A stretch of DNA of 64,000 nt from Metaphire vulgaris (GCA_018105865.1 CM030868.1:9832745-9896744); one strand, 5' to 3'. Shown: positions 34,901 through 49,162, numbered from the stretch's first letter. Made by a program: numbers and translations. The notes: generated by a model from the sequence alone, not told the origin.

Positions 34901-36913
34901 GGCCAATAGCTTCAACACAACTACCTGGTTACGGATATTGATTCTGTCGACAATCATTCCTAATAGCTGGAAGACATTCTCATCGGTTTTTCACAAATTC
35001 CACGACAGGTCGCAGTCCGAATAATGGGGGGCGGCGTTCCCGTGCCGCTCGTGGCTATGCTATTGCGGCTTATAAGGCTACTCGCCAGCAGATTAACAGT
35101 TTACCGAATGTGTGCGCCTGCACCAGTTACAAAAACTACTTACCCTAGGTCTAGGACTTGAGAGTCGATCGCAGTCTGTCAGAGTCGCGCGACACTACAG
35201 CTGCCTCGGTAGAATGACACCCTCTAGTTCTACAATAATATTAATTGCATTTAACCGATTGGAGGGAGCAATGCTCGGTCCGTTAACTCTGAGTCTCTGA
35301 CTTACTCATCACGACGGTCGGTTGTTCTTGCGGCCGAGATCGTTCAACTGTGCACATCTACGCCTGGACTCACAAAAGAATGCGCGGAGGAGACCAAACA
35401 ACTATTCAAGAGAAATATTTTGTAAACAGCGAAGTCGTGTCCCGACTTCCCCCTCCCCCTCCGCCCATCGATCGGGATATTAAGCGTCCCCTCGGCGAAT
35501 GCCTTATTACGGCTATTTACCAGTTGCACAGATATTCATAAAAATGTGTCCGCTTTTATTCAGCTATTCGGACGACTGCGTTGAGACTTGAGACTCGAGT
35601 GAATGCTTCGATGCCTGCAAAAATAACAGGAAAGTTAAAAACACCATCAAAGCACCGGTCTCGGGCGGAATTTACGCGCTACCTATCAAATTTAAGAGAC
35701 AAAAATTATAATCTATAGTTTCAGGACTGATGTCTCCCGTTTCTCCAACTACGTTCAAATCTGGTCTCAACCTGAATATTGTGTGATTTAATTTTGATTT
35801 GGTATGCCATCGGCCTATGCTTCTATGAATCATTAAGTGGACGTTGACGATTAGATTCTACTCTTAAGCCATATCCGACGGTAACGTCGGTAAGCCTTCT
35901 TCTTCTCCTCCTCCGTCTCCTCCTCCGTATGGATATTTTTACACCCCTAACACTCCCCAACACCCTCCCCCATTTGAGGTCGACAGCCCCGCAAAATTGG
36001 GTAATGCGACAATGGAATGAATGGATGCATACATAATGCATACTAATTAGCTCAGAACACCCCCCCCCCTCCCAATGGAGAAGGACACCCCCAACTTTTA
36101 TTCTCGGATTACCTTTTTTGCTTGTCAGAGGTTTTTTAGACTTTTAAGGTTATGTGGTTGTTTTTGGGACTTGATAACGTTGTATTTTTGCTTGTCAGTC
36201 TTTTTCGGGAAGAGACTTAAAAATTCCGAAACCCCCAGATTTTCCTGACACCCCCAAATTCAAAATCCTAGAAATAACACTGCTTCTCCGTCTCCTCATC
36301 CTCTTCCTCTTACTCCTTCTAAGAGTCGTAACTTGGTGGGGGCAGAGGCAGGAGCAAGCTGACCCGGGGCCGTCTGGGGGTGGGGGTGGGCGCCAGAATC
36401 CATGCCTTGATTTTATTCACGGTGGGAGTTTTACAGTTATGAAGTTAAGAACGTTCCAGCATGTGTGACAAACAAAAAATAGGTCATCACTGCTAACTTT
36501 ATTTACTCTTTTTACTCCTCAAGGTGGTGAAAAGTCTGAAAAGCAAAAAAATGTCATCACCAATATTTAAACTATATTGGGGGCGAAAAATTTATACCTT
36601 GCCCCGGGCGCCAAGTACTCTCGCAACGGCTCTGCTGCTGCTCCTCCTTCTCCTCCTCTTCATCTTCCCTAATTGAGCTTTCTCCTTCGGGGTGGAATAC
36701 TTGTTTTTTGCCGTATACGGTCGAACATTGATTAGCCAAGCATCTGTTTCTTCTCTCAGAACATGATCTCTCCACTTTTTTGTCTATAGCACGAATTGCG
36801 TTTAGCCTACCGCGCATCGTGGACGCAATGTTAATCTAGACTCCTGGACTCCGAGGGGGGAACTCACAAAGCCGGGGGGAACTCACAAAGACAGGGGAAA
36901 TTCTGCTAGGGGC

Positions 36914-37286
36914 CAGGTCCGCCGGAACGAATTTTCATCAGGGGGTGCAGATTTTCACCAGATAAAAGCAGTAGCATCATTTCACATTTTTCTTTGGGGC
37001 AAGATAATTGTTTGCAAATTTTCGGCAAATTTTGGCAATTTTATTTATTTTACAATGACTGGAGCATGCAATTTTAGCAAATTTTTTTTTTGTCTACTGC
37101 TAATTTTAGCAAATTTTTGGCGATTTTTTGCACATTTTTGCAAATATTGGCAATTTTGGACCAATTTTAGCTGAAAGGGGGTGCAGAGGGGGTGCAGCCT
37201 ATCTTCTTTCTAGGGGTGCACTGCACCCCTACATTTTTCGAGGGGGTGCAGCTGCACACCCTGCACCCCCACTTGCGGCGGGCCTG
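36914..37286. mobile_element. hAT-type miniature element, perfect 8-bp duplication
   Basis: Inverted ends CAGGTCCGCCGGAACG and GGCGGGCCTG. CTAGGGGC at 36906-36913 and 37287-37294. The same family as 9242-9499. The inside is rich in AAATTTTTGGCAATTTT blocks and GGGGTGCAG/CTGCACCCC. Confidence 0.94.
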
Positions 37287-37616
37287 CTAGGGGCTGCTGT
37301 TAGTCCATGTAGTATGCCAGCATTTCCGGGGAATTTGAAATTTTCGGGGGGAAGGACAATTTCCCCCGGAAACGGCCTAGATTAAACACTGCGTGGACGA
37401 TGTTTCTCCGATGTCTTTTCTTCTTCTCTCGTCCATGCTGCTTTGGGTGATGGGATGGCAGGACAGGTACCAGGCTTTCCATACGGCAGTAACGAGACTA
37501 TTTTGAATAAATGCCAAAACAAAAGCTCTTATTCAATTCGAATGAAAATATAGCAAATATATTGGGCAGAATTATTCATATTTTGTCAAATAAGACAAAA
37601 TGAGAGAAATAGATAA

Positions 37617-37735
37617 GGGGCTGTCCATTAATTACGTCAACAATTTAGGGGGAGGGGGTTTGAAAAATGTTGACAGTTGTTGACAGGGAGGGGGTCAAGA
37701 GAAGTTGACGTCAACAATTTCACTTTTACAAATAA
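37617..37735. mobile_element. Half of a GGGGCCGTCCAT-type element
   Basis: Starts GGGGCTGTCCATTAATTACG, like the termini of 38350-38832. The matching right end is not found before MITE copy 4 at 37744, so it is probably truncated. Confidence 0.5.
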
Positions 37736-37743
37736 TCAAAGAC

Positions 37744-37907
37744 CAGTGGCGGCTCTAGGATTTGTCAAAACTTGACGGTGGGGTAATCATGAGGGCCAAC
37801 CATTTGTTGTTTAATGTATGTAGCATTATAGGGTCCCAACTGGGGGCCACTGGGGCCAGGCTCTCAATAGGGGCACAGGCCCCTGGCCCCTTGTGGAGCC
37901 AGTACTG
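37744..37907 (+). mobile_element. hAT-type MITE family M1, copy 4
   Basis: Begins CAGTGGCGGCTCTAGG; its right end is degenerate (GGAGCCAGTACTG). Perfect 8-bp duplication TCAAAGAC at 37736-37743 and 37908-37915. Confidence 0.93.
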
Positions 37908-38349
37908 TCAAAGACTAGGAAATTTCATGGAATACTACTTATTATAATGGGAAAAAGCATGGCAAAAAAGGCCATAACCATCACATTTTGACACTCGACG
38001 AGCAAAAAAGGGTCATCACTGGGCAACCCTAATGACAAAACGCAAGGTCAACGCACTATACTTACCTTAACATTGTTGTTGGTGTTAATTAATTGACATC
38101 ACACCCTTTGACTCTCAGACCGACGACTAAACCAATCTTCAACAGAACGGATCACCAACTCAACCTAGTTATGTTAGTTGAGATGTTTCAATTTGAAGTT
38201 TTCCACGTGGTTATTAAATTTTTGAAAAATTTCAAGAGCATGCAATTTGAAATATTTCAAGATTTTTCTATTTTTCTTGGTGCCGCATCTATGTGTTGTG
38301 TTACTGTCTGCAATACTGAACCGATGCTTCTAACGGACTACAGAGTTTA

Positions 38350-38832
38350 GGGGCCGTCCATAAATGACGTCACGCGATTTTGTCGGTTTTTTACCCCTCC
38401 CCTCATCACAAAAGTCAGACCCCTAAAAATGACGTCACAACGCGTTAGGCCTAACCCCATCTCTAATTAGAGAGATGGGGTTAGGCCTAATAATTAATAA
38501 TAATAATAATGTCAAAATAAATAAATAAATAAGGCCTAATAATGTCAAAATTAATGTTTTAATTCACTTTCTTGAATGAGGCGGGCATTGCAATGAATTT
38601 GTATAAAAATACTAATTATAATTATTATAACTGAAGCAATATTCAGAAACTTTTTCAAATTCTTTTAAAAAATGAATTATAAGTGCAAAATACATTCAAC
38701 TTTGTGGCAACATAGCATTGCGGTATTAATATTTAGTATTGTGACGTCACATTTCTGGAAACCCTCTTCCCCGAAGTCAGAAATGTTTGAATCCCTCCCC
38801 CTAAGTGCGTGGCATTATTTATGGACGGTCCC
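38350..38832. mobile_element. Harbinger-like non-autonomous element, TTA duplication
   Basis: Inverted ends GGGGCCGTCCATAAATGACG and ATTTATGGACGGTCCC. Flanked by TTA at 38347-38349 and 38833-38835. Internal GTGACGTCAC-type sites near both ends. No transposase. The 3-bp TTA duplication suggests PIF/Harbinger; other superfamilies are possible. Confidence 0.75.
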
Positions 38833-39185
38833 TTATAAGTAACTCAGTAACTTGAATAGCTCAAGTTTCTCAACAGTTAAAAACACAAATCGTGCTAATC
38901 GTGCTATCTCAGACCCATAGATCAAACAGACTAGCACAGTCTAGCAAGAACTTTACATGGCATTAATATGCCACCCGCTGATAAGCCCTAGTGACCCCTA
39001 GTAGAAGGTAGATACTTAAAAGCAACAGAAATAAAATGGGGTTTATTTCAAAAGTTCATACATTTCTCAAATATTTTGAAAATTTTCACATAAAATTTCA
39101 TGATATTATTATATTGATTAAGAAGGATGAGTTAGAGATGTTTATTTTCATGAAATTTTGTCGTGAGAGAAAAAATATTTAAAAA

Positions 39186-39267
39186 TACAGTATATGTATA
39201 ATACAGTATATACACACACACACACACACACACACATATTCAGTGTATATATATATATATATATATC
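39186..39267. repeat. (CA)n and (TA)n microsatellites
   Basis: A CA run at about 39211-39235 and TA runs near 39247-39267. Confidence 0.95.
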
Positions 39268-39357
39268 TGCCATGACAGATATACTGTAATTTCAATTTGT
39301 TTGGTGTCCTAGCAGTACTTGTGCAATATGTCACCCTAACCAGTTCATGTATATTGG

Positions 39358-39815
39358 TAAAGGTAGGTCCCGCACGTGAGTCCGAGCGTTGGGTTCCGGC
39401 GCTTACCTCGGCCTGGGCAATCAGCAACGTAGGTGGTATAATCCATTAATCCAGGGTAGGTTGCCATTACTTTCCCCAGGCCCACGTTTTACCTCGCAAC
39501 TTAACCCTGCTCCTCATTTACCACCGCCCTCTAGCGAGTAAGGCCGAGTCTACCTTAGGGCTCCTGTGGGAATTGAACCCGCAACCTTCTGCTCCATCGT
39601 TGTTACCAGGGTGCGATTTGTGACCTGGAGCAGTGGGGGGAATATGTTGGGCTTGGGGGGATGTAGTTGTTGGAAACTAGCAGTGGGGAGGATGTAGTGG
39701 TGGGGGATGTAGCAGTAGGGGGAATGCAGTTGGGCAGTGGGGGGAAGATTCCCCTTCCCTTCCCCCCGCAAATCGCACCCTGGTTGTTACCACTTTTCTA
39801 ACTTCCCGCCCCTCA
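39358..39815 (-). mobile_element. tRNA-derived SINE, interrupted by a MITE
   Basis: Read on the minus strand, the head contains the B-box-like GGTTGCGGGTTCAATTCCC followed by ACAGGAGCCCTAAGGT. The body contains GCTAGAGGGCGGTGGTAAAT and GAGGAGCAG, and the tail TTAATGG...CCACCTACGTTGC. The same body occurs at 53911, 56080 and 49262. A miniature element (39607-39782) splits the tRNA-like head. Confidence 0.85.
39607..39782. mobile_element. hAT-type miniature element nested in SINE
   Basis: Inverted ends CAGGGTGCGATTTG and CAAATCGCACCCTG. Perfect duplication GTTGTTAC at 39599-39606 and 39783-39790. The same family as 40649-40808. Confidence 0.94.
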
Positions 39816-40348
39816 TGTATATTATTATTATATTCTCTGATGACAGATTAAGAAAAATTAAAAACACTTTCACAAAAGTCAATATTATGGGATCAGGTTA
39901 TATGCTTCAAAACACTGCCTTTATTAAACATTTGTGAACCAAGTCCACAATTAACACAATAAAATTCTTTTAAATGTTCAAATTATTTACTGAACAAGAC
40001 ATTTCTGAGGCAAACATAGAAAATAAAGATCAGTGCAAAATGAAAATTCCACATTATAATTAGCAACAACAGGAATCTTTATCGCGAACTTTCTGGCCTC
40101 CTATAAGAAAGTCAGTCGACAATGAAAATATGGTGAAGCCTTTTTATCTCGCCCTCCATTAATCCACCAAACTCGCCTCCAGCCTTGCATAAGCATGGAA
40201 CAGGTTTTAATTCCTGTTGTGCATTTGACCTCGAAAAGCCACAATCGTCATTTCTTGCCATAAAGTACAGACAGATAGTGGCAAGTCAAAAAGGTTTAAC
40301 TTTTAACTATTAAACCAACAACATATTCATCCCTTACATTACACCAAA

Positions 40349-40938
40349 GGCCATAAACTTCAGACTTCTTAACTGATCAACAGACTAAGTATAAACACTG
40401 CTGAAGAGCTGACATGATAACTAATAACAAATAGCAAGAGTTTAGTGCAACTGAGGAAATGTTTTGCAGAGCAAATATCAAATGCTCCCAACTTATATCA
40501 TTTATTACTTCCTTCAGTGTCGTTAAATGTAGTCAATAACCAAATGCAATTAAAGCTAAAATATCAAATATTAAGAATATTTTAAAACTATCTTGCACTC
40601 TAAAATCCACAGAATGTTTACAAGTTGACATTATACTGATTACATATCCAGGGTGCGATTTGTAGAGGGGAAGGGGGATTTCTCCCCCACTGCCCAACAG
40701 CATCCCCCCTACTGCTACATCCCCCCACTGCTACACTTCCCTAACAACTACATCCCCTCCAAGCTCGACATATTCCTCCCACTGCTCCAGGTCACAAATC
40801 GCACCCTGTCCATATCACATCATGAATGCACTAAAGGCAAACCACCACAGGCCATAAACTTCAGACTTCTTAACCGATCAACAGACTAAGCATAAACACT
40901 GCTGAAGAGCTAACATGATAACTAATAACAAATAGCAA
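40349..40938 (+). repeat. 89-bp local direct duplication
   Basis: 40349-40437 recurs at 40850-40938 with four or five substitutions, spacing 501 bp. Shared anchors are GGCCATAAACTTCAGACTTC and CATGATAACTAATAACAAAT. It lies just downstream of the reticulon stop codon, possibly within its 3' UTR. Confidence 0.9.
40649..40808. mobile_element. hAT-type miniature element, second copy of this family
   Basis: Inverted ends CAGGGTGCGATTTG and CAAATCGCACCCTG. Flanks TACATATC and TCCATATC, 7 of 8 matching. It lies between the two copies of the 89-bp duplication. Confidence 0.88.
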
Positions 40939-41678
40939 ACATTCACTGTTTAGCATCTAAGAAAATATAACTGTGACAAAATATTAAAAGAAACTGTGAA
41001 ACTATAAGATCAAAGATTTGATAAGCATAAACTAGAAAGCAGCTCTCAAAAACCAGTATGTTAAAACACTTATTACAACTGCTTCAAATTACTTTTAACA
41101 TCAGTAATACTTAATGACAAGTGAAATAGGAACACAATAAAACTATTAATGGTATTGAAAACACAAATCTAAAATTGCATTGGAAGGCAAACTAATAAAT
41201 AAAAAAACTGCTTTAAAGTATAATTTGAAAAGGTACAAATAAACCTGAAATAAAAATGCATTTAGGAAGATATTTCAAAAATAATTGCATTTAGATGCAT
41301 TACAAATTCACAATACAACAGAGATTCCATTAGCAACTCTACACAACGATAGAAACGCTGGTCTTCATTCACAACGAATATAACAGCCACATCAATAAGA
41401 TGCCGAGAGTCATACGCACGACAACACGCAGAATGTACAAAAGTCAGTCTACAGATCAAAGAAGAAACAGACTCAGAAACCACAGAAAGTCAGAGATAAC
41501 GGGAAACACTGACACCGCTGGGACCCAATTGCCAAAACGTTCAAGTCGATCATATCAAGCCTTCGTAGATCAACTCTTTGCAGCTTATTACCATCATTTA
41601 ATAAGCTGATCATCTCTATAATGAATGCAGTAATGGATGAATTAAGATCAATTATTTTAAGAAACATTTTGTATCAGC

Positions 41679-41724
41679 TTATTCTGGCTTCTTTTTTCCA
41701 GGCAAAGGGATTTTCTCCTGGACC
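41679..41724 (-). CDS. RTN: Reticulon exon 7, stop codon
   Basis: The acceptor TGTTTTAG precedes 41724. It encodes [14 protein letters not shown] and TAA (41679-41681), matching IQAKIPGLKRKAE of RTN4. Phase 2 in. Confidence 0.95.
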
Positions 41725-44619
41725 CTAAAACATGACAAAACATAAGAATCAAACATGCCTAAAACATGCCTATTATAGAATCTGCACTACAGTTTTTTAA
41801 AAAGAATAAAATTAAACAGCTCAAATTCTCCACGCATCTGTTGAAATATTGCATGTGCAAATAAATTCCATATTTGTCCAGAGTCAGACCACACCAAGAA
41901 AAAGTCTTGGATCAAAAGCAGAATTTATTCATTTTTTTAATGAAATCTTAATTTACCCACATTGCTATCCCAAGCCTCGAAAATGTTCTTGCTTTTATAA
42001 TATCAAGTTCCCAGAAAAATACTTTAACATTTTGGACTGTGACCATTTTTAAAATAAAAGTTATTTTGAAGATGTCCAGCATATTGACCTCAAATACGAT
42101 TGTGAATCTTTGTGCTGTGGTCACAAAAAAATTGATGGCAATGTCACTTAAAGGTATTTTAATAAAGTGGATATCAAACCATTCTTAACAAAATTATTTG
42201 TAACCCAACACATAAAATAATTTTGCAATTATGTGTACAGCCTTTGAAGAAGCTGAAGTCCTAGCATGACTAATATGTTGGCAGTTGAGTCATTAGGCAA
42301 TATAGATAGTCCTATACAAAATCTTTCAGCCTTGGAATCTCTTTGAGATGCTCAGCGGTTTCTGCTTTGCAAAAATTCAACTAGCAGCCATTAATACACT
42401 CCACTCCTTGTTGTTGCATCGTGATTTAATTCAGAGAACTCTGTATGTTTGCAATTATATTCTCCTCAATATGAGAAGTTTCTCTGTGTTTTAAAAAGAT
42501 TTTGGACAGTTCTGCTGTGAGCAATAACAGGTTAGATTGATGAGAAGGAAATCGACAAGTCAATAACTACCAAATGTTTAAAAGTTAACTAATGCAAAAG
42601 AGTCTTTCAACTCAGTGAGAATGACATGACAAACAGACTGTGAAATGCAATTCTTACAGTTTCCAAGCAGCCTTTATCTTAGACCTTGCCAATTCCAAAT
42701 GGTCGTCAATCTGAACCTGCAAAGAAAACATAAAATACTACCTGCACCTGAATAATATATATGACATTGTCCCCATTTATATCTGAGTCAAATAGTGAAA
42801 AAAATTTGAAACCCGGTTCACATTTGCCAAAGTCATGGACAAACATCCAGTGTCATGTTTTTTTATTGTGTCACAGTGTACAAGCCTTGCAGAAATGATA
42901 ATAAGTGAAGCCATTCTGAAACAATACATAAAAGTTTCAGTCTCAGAAACAGAAAACCCTACCTTGTATGTGTCATAGACTTTAGGAAGAGTGAAGACAG
43001 CAACTAATCCTGAAATGAAAGCAAGTGTCCTTGACAAACCACATCTAATACTTGAAAGAAAACTGGTTACATGGGATTTATGTTACAAAGATGAAATGCA
43101 AATGCATCATGCCTAACAATGTCCTAGAATCTATTCTGTTTCTCAACATAAAACTAAAGAGGCAATATATAAAAATAGAAATCAAAAAGTTCCAGAACAA
43201 GGACCCCATAAAACCAGTCATGTTTTTTTATATGACATTTCAATGAAAAATTATTAATTTAAAATATTTCCATAAATCTCCATTATGATTTTTCATAATT
43301 TCCAATCAGTCATTTGTCATTCACTGTAACAGCCTTCTAGAAGTTTTTCATATTACCGTAACTCCAATTGTACAGGCACAATTGCTGGCTAAATGAGCAA
43401 AGAGGTCCAAAATCAACTCAATAGTTTCCAAACAACACTAGGAAGGAATATTGAATGCAACGGTGTCTTAAACAATTTCTTCTGGTCAACAACATGAACA
43501 ACAGGACTACTTGGCTGACAGATTTCAGTCTGTCAGCTGGAAAGACCACACGCCAGCTCCAACCCGTGTCATCAGTGGAGTGCCACAAGGATCTGTACTT
43601 GGTCCACTGTTATTTATCCTCTAAGTGGCTGACATAGGACGAATCACTTGAAATGTTTGGGCTTTTTTATCATGCCTACACTGACGGCGTTCAGGTGCAC
43701 ACCTCCTGCCCTCCGACTGAGGTTGAATGTCTGTGGTCCCATATCACGGACTACATCTCTTCAGTCCGGATGTGGACTGATGAAAATTGACTTTTGCTGA
43801 ACCCATGGTACACTTAACTCCTCTGGTTAAGCACTCCACGGAGGAGGAGGAGGCATCTCATATGTTGAAATACGCTTACGATCGCTGACATTGACGTCAC
43901 TCCAAGCACAGAACTGCGCCTACTCGGCATTCTTTTTGACGAGACACTCTTGTTCGTCAGACATTTGGATAACGTAACTCGTAACTCGTATAACTGCTTT
44001 TATCAGCTGCCAAGGATCAGGGAGATCCACCAATACTTGCCGACACCTGTTGTCATCAACCTCGTCTGCGCCCTTGTCTTAGCTTGAGCGGACTATTGTA
44101 ACAGTGTTCTGCTTGGATTGCCTGTCAACCAACTAAATCGTCTTCAGTCGGTGCTATTAGTCTGTGCTAAACGTCTCAGTTTTCTGATCTTCAGGTCGAG
44201 TTGACACCGCTTCTACATGATCGTCTTCACTTTGTCTTCCCGGAGCACATAATCTTCAAGAGTTGTTGGCTAATGTTTCGGGCGTTGCACGACCACTTCT
44301 CCCTTCTGCCTCAGCTACCTATTGGGCCTGATCCTCAAGTCTACGGCAATTGACCGGCTATCGCGGCTTTGCTCAAGCAACCGTCATCAACTGGTGGTTC
44401 CTCCTCCGTCCAAGATGGCTGTCTTTGGTGACAGGTATTTCCGGAGGGGCAATCCGTGCCTGTGGAGCTCTTTACCGAAGAATGTGACAATTGAGACACT
44501 CCCCAGGACTGTTTGTTAAGTGTCATAAGACGCACATGTTTAATATTTCTTATAATGTTCCTTGCTAAGCGCTCTTGACTTTAGCCTTCATTATGCTTAC
44601 TGCGCTCTATAAATTGTCT

Positions 44620-44667
<48 letters not shown>

Positions 44668-47600
44668 GAACTCTGCTACAAGTCAGTGACAAACAGCTAA
44701 ATGCACAGAAACATCTGGCCAAGGAATTTAAAAACAAACATTTTCAGTACAAATAGAGACATAAATATAGTAAATACCTTTTACATACCAATAATAATCA
44801 AAGTCATTCCATTGAACCAAGCACCAATGTATGTCAACACCCACAAGAAGAGTGCAAACTGCAAGCACAAGGATTCAATTATTCAAAGTTAAGTCAAACA
44901 CTCATTTCCTCTATAGACCAGTACACCGTTTCACTGCTCTTTCAGTTTCTCCACGCTGCATTTAGGTTGAATGCTAAAAACTACACAGTAGTATAGTAAA
45001 ATAATGTCTCTCACATTGAATGAGCTAACTTCTCAAGAACTAAATGTCAAAACAAGATTCTCAAAGTGAAACCTATCAGAGGATCAGAGAATTCACAAAA
45101 CATCATCCAACGTTTAAGAACTGAATACCTTGAGGGAATCAACCATATCTTCAACTAGAAACAGTCTTCTCAGTTCTGTCATAAAGCCAGTGACATGCTT
45201 TGCTACTGAATCTGCAACTTCATGAACCTTTGCCTCTGATATAGACAGATCCATTTCCAAGTACTGCCTGCAAAAAAGACATCGCAGCAGTTGTGCACCG
45301 CAGCAGAAAGTCAATGCTCTGTAGAGCACATAAGGTGGGTAAAGCTGATTCAAAGACAATGAAGAATGAAATGCAGTAAAAGCTGGGATTGGTCTGTAGG
45401 AGAAACATCATTAGAACAGTCACATTCCTAATACTCAAGACTGACAATGATAGTAGATAGTAGATGAATGATGGAAAGTATGAAGGATGACACCAAGCTA
45501 GATGATGGATGACAACAGCAACAGTTATAAGAGAATCAAGCAGTAGAACTGGGGTGGGGGGCACTTTGTTGACAGCCCCCGGCCCTGGGGGAGGGGGGGC
45601 CCCGAAGAGGGGGTCTAAGCAGGGTTATTAACCCTAACTTAAATCAACCCTAACAAAAAGATGTGCTGAGGACCTTGAGTTGAAAATAACACAGGCTACC
45701 CAAAATCAGAAACAAAGCATTGAGTTGAATAACACAGCTACAGAATAGAATTTTAAAAAGAACTCAAAGTCGAAGACACTTAGACCATTGTAAACTAGTG
45801 CCTCCTCACTTGTATGGGTGTCCTTCACCAGTCTTTTGCACAGCACTCATGACATTCTTGTAGAGTCGGAAGCTGAGGCTGATGGTCAAAGTGACAAGTG
45901 ACAGATATGCCACAACACTCAAAACAGAGAACAAAGCCAGCGAAAGCAAGAGAACCAAAATGCTACCAAACACAACTCCAGACTTCTTTAGATCTTGCCA
46001 ATAGATCAAGTCCAATGCTAAAATGGAAAAGCAAGAAGTTGTTAAGATTCTTTCTTATAGCAGCATAACAAATATTCAGTTAAATATATTAAAAGTTACA
46101 ATCACAATGTACAGAAAATGTCTCTTAAAATTCTAGCAACCTTCATTTCTTTAAAATTTGTAAGCACACACACACACACCAACACAAAATTCACAGAGTT
46201 GCTAGACAGACAGACAGCCAGTATAGTCTCATAATAGCTTTAAAGGATTATAGCAAAGTTATCTGTAAATCCAAGTGCCTTCAGTATTGGTGACAGTTAC
46301 TATGTATGCTATGGATATGGCTATTAGCTATTGTGTGGTATTCACACAGGTATGGCTGTTGAATGTCTTTGCCATTTCACACAATATAACACACATTGAT
46401 CCTGACACATGTGGATGTCAACATGACAGTTCATGAACATTTCTAGTGGAGTCATGTCAGACAAGAATTGTGAAAAATATGCATAAAAACATTTTTAAAA
46501 AGAGACCCAGTTTCAATGCAAATTTCTCATCAGTTTTTACCAATTTTCGGCTTATTTAAAACTCAGAGGACATGCTATTTAGGACAAACCTGCACACTCC
46601 TCCCCATGCATCCACATTCTGTTGGACCGTGGACTGCTCACCCACCTGAGCAATACTACCAATGAATTAGCCACATAACCCTATGCCCAACAGTAAAAGC
46701 AATATCCTATAAAACTTGTCAACACCCTCAATATGATTACTAATTTCTATCACTAATATAAACATTTGCATGGAAATTCTGTGGCACTGTGCCCTTTAAA
46801 CGGTGGTCAATTTTCTAAACAGCTGAGGGTCAGACAGATAACATCAAATTATTACACCTATTACACATCATCATCATCACCACTATTGCTGCTGCATTGA
46901 TAGTGCTATAACTTATCCAAAGGATGGCTGTCACTGTCAATGCTGTAAAAGATAACTTAAGGAACTTTTCTGTTAGTATAATCAGCAAATGGTTGGGAAA
47001 CTTACAGATCTCAGACTACTTACTGGGCACAAAAACCAAAAAAAGTCAGAAAATTCACTAAGAAACACGGTCAAAAGCAATGCAATGCTGACCATAACTA
47101 CTACAACCACAGTGACTATCATGTGATTGCATATGTATGTATGCATACTGGACTATTTATATAGCGCTGTAAGCATAGCAGAGCCAAAGATGCTTTACAA
47201 AGGTAATAATGCTCTTCAATTACTTCACATGTTGGCCAAACTTTTACCTGCTTTGAAATATCAAGACAAAATAAAATGCAATGATACCCACTATTTGTTA
47301 AAAACTGTTATTAAAAACATATCCCTGATTTACACTTAATTGTCAATTGCACTTCTAAATAGCTAGCTCCCTTCCTGATCACAATGAAAGTTTGAAAATC
47401 ATCAACTGACAAAAACTCAAAATTTATAAAGACATTAATCAATCCATTTTGATTGTTATTTTGAGTTTTTGTGTTTCTGTGTAATTCCCACTACATGGCA
47501 AATACCGGTAATAATCTCCAACATTGAACATAAAGAAATAAAGTAGAATAACTTGTTCAACAACCAGCAATAGGATGAAATGATAAAGACAGAGAAGGTG

Positions 47601-49123
47601 TTCAACATGCATCCCCATGAAATGTCAACATGCACAACGTCTGAACAGCACGACCCAGCTTTAGTACAGACATTAGTCTAGCAAAGAAACAGTCACTGCA
47701 ATATCTTTAGGAGACATTCTTTCAAATATTAAAACTATATTTCAAGAATACCAGAGTTAAGTTTGTTCCTTTGAGCGTCCATCTTTCTCTGTTTCTTCCG
47801 ACTCACAGCTTAGAAATACTACCAAAAGACTGGAAGGATAGACAGAGTCAGCGATAAAGGGCATTTCTCATTGCTAGGAATGCCTAAGCCACTCCTCCTC
47901 AGGTTCCTTCTCTAAGCCTTCCTACTGGAAGGCTATTATTAGACCAAACATCCAGCATATGCTGGGTGGCTGATCATTGGCACACATCTTTACTATCCAG
48001 CTGGTCATAAGACCACTATGCAGCTCAGCTGCACATGATACAGAATATGGCTCATGATATCACTTTAAAAAGCTTGGTTGCAGCATAACCAAGTTGATCA
48101 CTGTTGAGATAACAAAAGGTTCACAGTACTGGCAAACAGATGAAATTCCAGATGCAACAGGAGCAGATTCTTCCAACGCTTCCTCATGTGCAAAATCAAT
48201 ATGCACATGCATTAACTGGCATAATGACAGTTAAGGTGTAATGACATAGAATGTATGCAGTGTGGAATTACTAAATATGACAAACTTGAAGACTTGTTGG
48301 TAAAAGGGACAAACATAAATGAAAATTTGATAGTTTACTTAGTAATTAAAAAACAACAGCATTTATGTCAACACACTATAAGCAATGAAAGGCTACGATC
48401 TGTTTATTACCTCTTGGATCAATGTTCTTCACAAAGGAACAGCCTAAAATCAATCATCAACAAAAAAACTACTATTCGAAACATATAATTTAATAACAAT
48501 AATTTATTTTCAGTGGCAACACTTTAACCAAGTGATTAGCCAGTTAATGTAAAGCCACAATTTCCAAAATTCACCACAACAATAAAGTCATTGCCTGTTA
48601 AGCCCAATCTGTACTTGAATTTCAATGCAACGTGGAGGGAGCACGTGACCCCGATGCTAAGGGTCAGGTTACATTGGCTCAGGATTTCCGAGCGGATAGT
48701 CTACAAACGTTGCATACTGACGTTCCGTGCTCTGAGCGATCCTCTCTGTCCCGAGTACCTGACCTCGCTCATCAGGCGGCCGACGACATCAGGTTATCGG
48801 GAACATCTACGATCTAGTATGCGACTCCGTCTTCAGGTCCCCCTCCATCTAAGACAGTGATGTTGGGGAGAGATCTGTAACCCATGGACACCCTCTACTT
48901 TGGAACATGCCTCCTGCGACTTTGAGGTCGATTGCATCTGTGGAATTCATTCCTGACTGCTCTTAAGATGCATCTTTTTCAAGTCTCCTATGAATAGTTA
49001 CCAGAAAATCCAGGACCATCTTTCTGTACGAACCGACGAACTGCTGATGTAAAACGCTCTCAACTTTAGCCTTAGCTATGCTATAGCGTTTCATAAATTA
49101 TCTATGTAGTAGTAATAATAATA

Positions 49124-49162
<39 letters not shown>

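Larger units (their letters stand above)
32564..36913. other. Upstream of RALGAPA, no supported gene
   Basis: Holds a purine-rich tract (33036-33110), MITE copy 3 and a LINE fragment (34345-34900). Positions 35000-36850 are relatively CpG-rich and may include the RALGAPA promoter and 5' UTR, with C/T-rich triplet runs at 35898-35930, 36283-36320 and 36640-36665. A minus-strand frame at 36572-36817 starts MRGRLNAIRAIDKKVERSCS and could be an upstream exon, but nothing confirms it. Confidence 0.4.

Noticed and set aside
36572..36817. Possible upstream exon starting MRGRLNAIRAIDKKVERSCS
   Set aside because: The frame is open and a weak donor follows, but there is no homology and part of it is a triplet repeat.
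41400..41609. 69-residue plus-strand frame rich in Arg
   Set aside because: It lies in the likely reticulon 3' UTR, antisense, with no homology.
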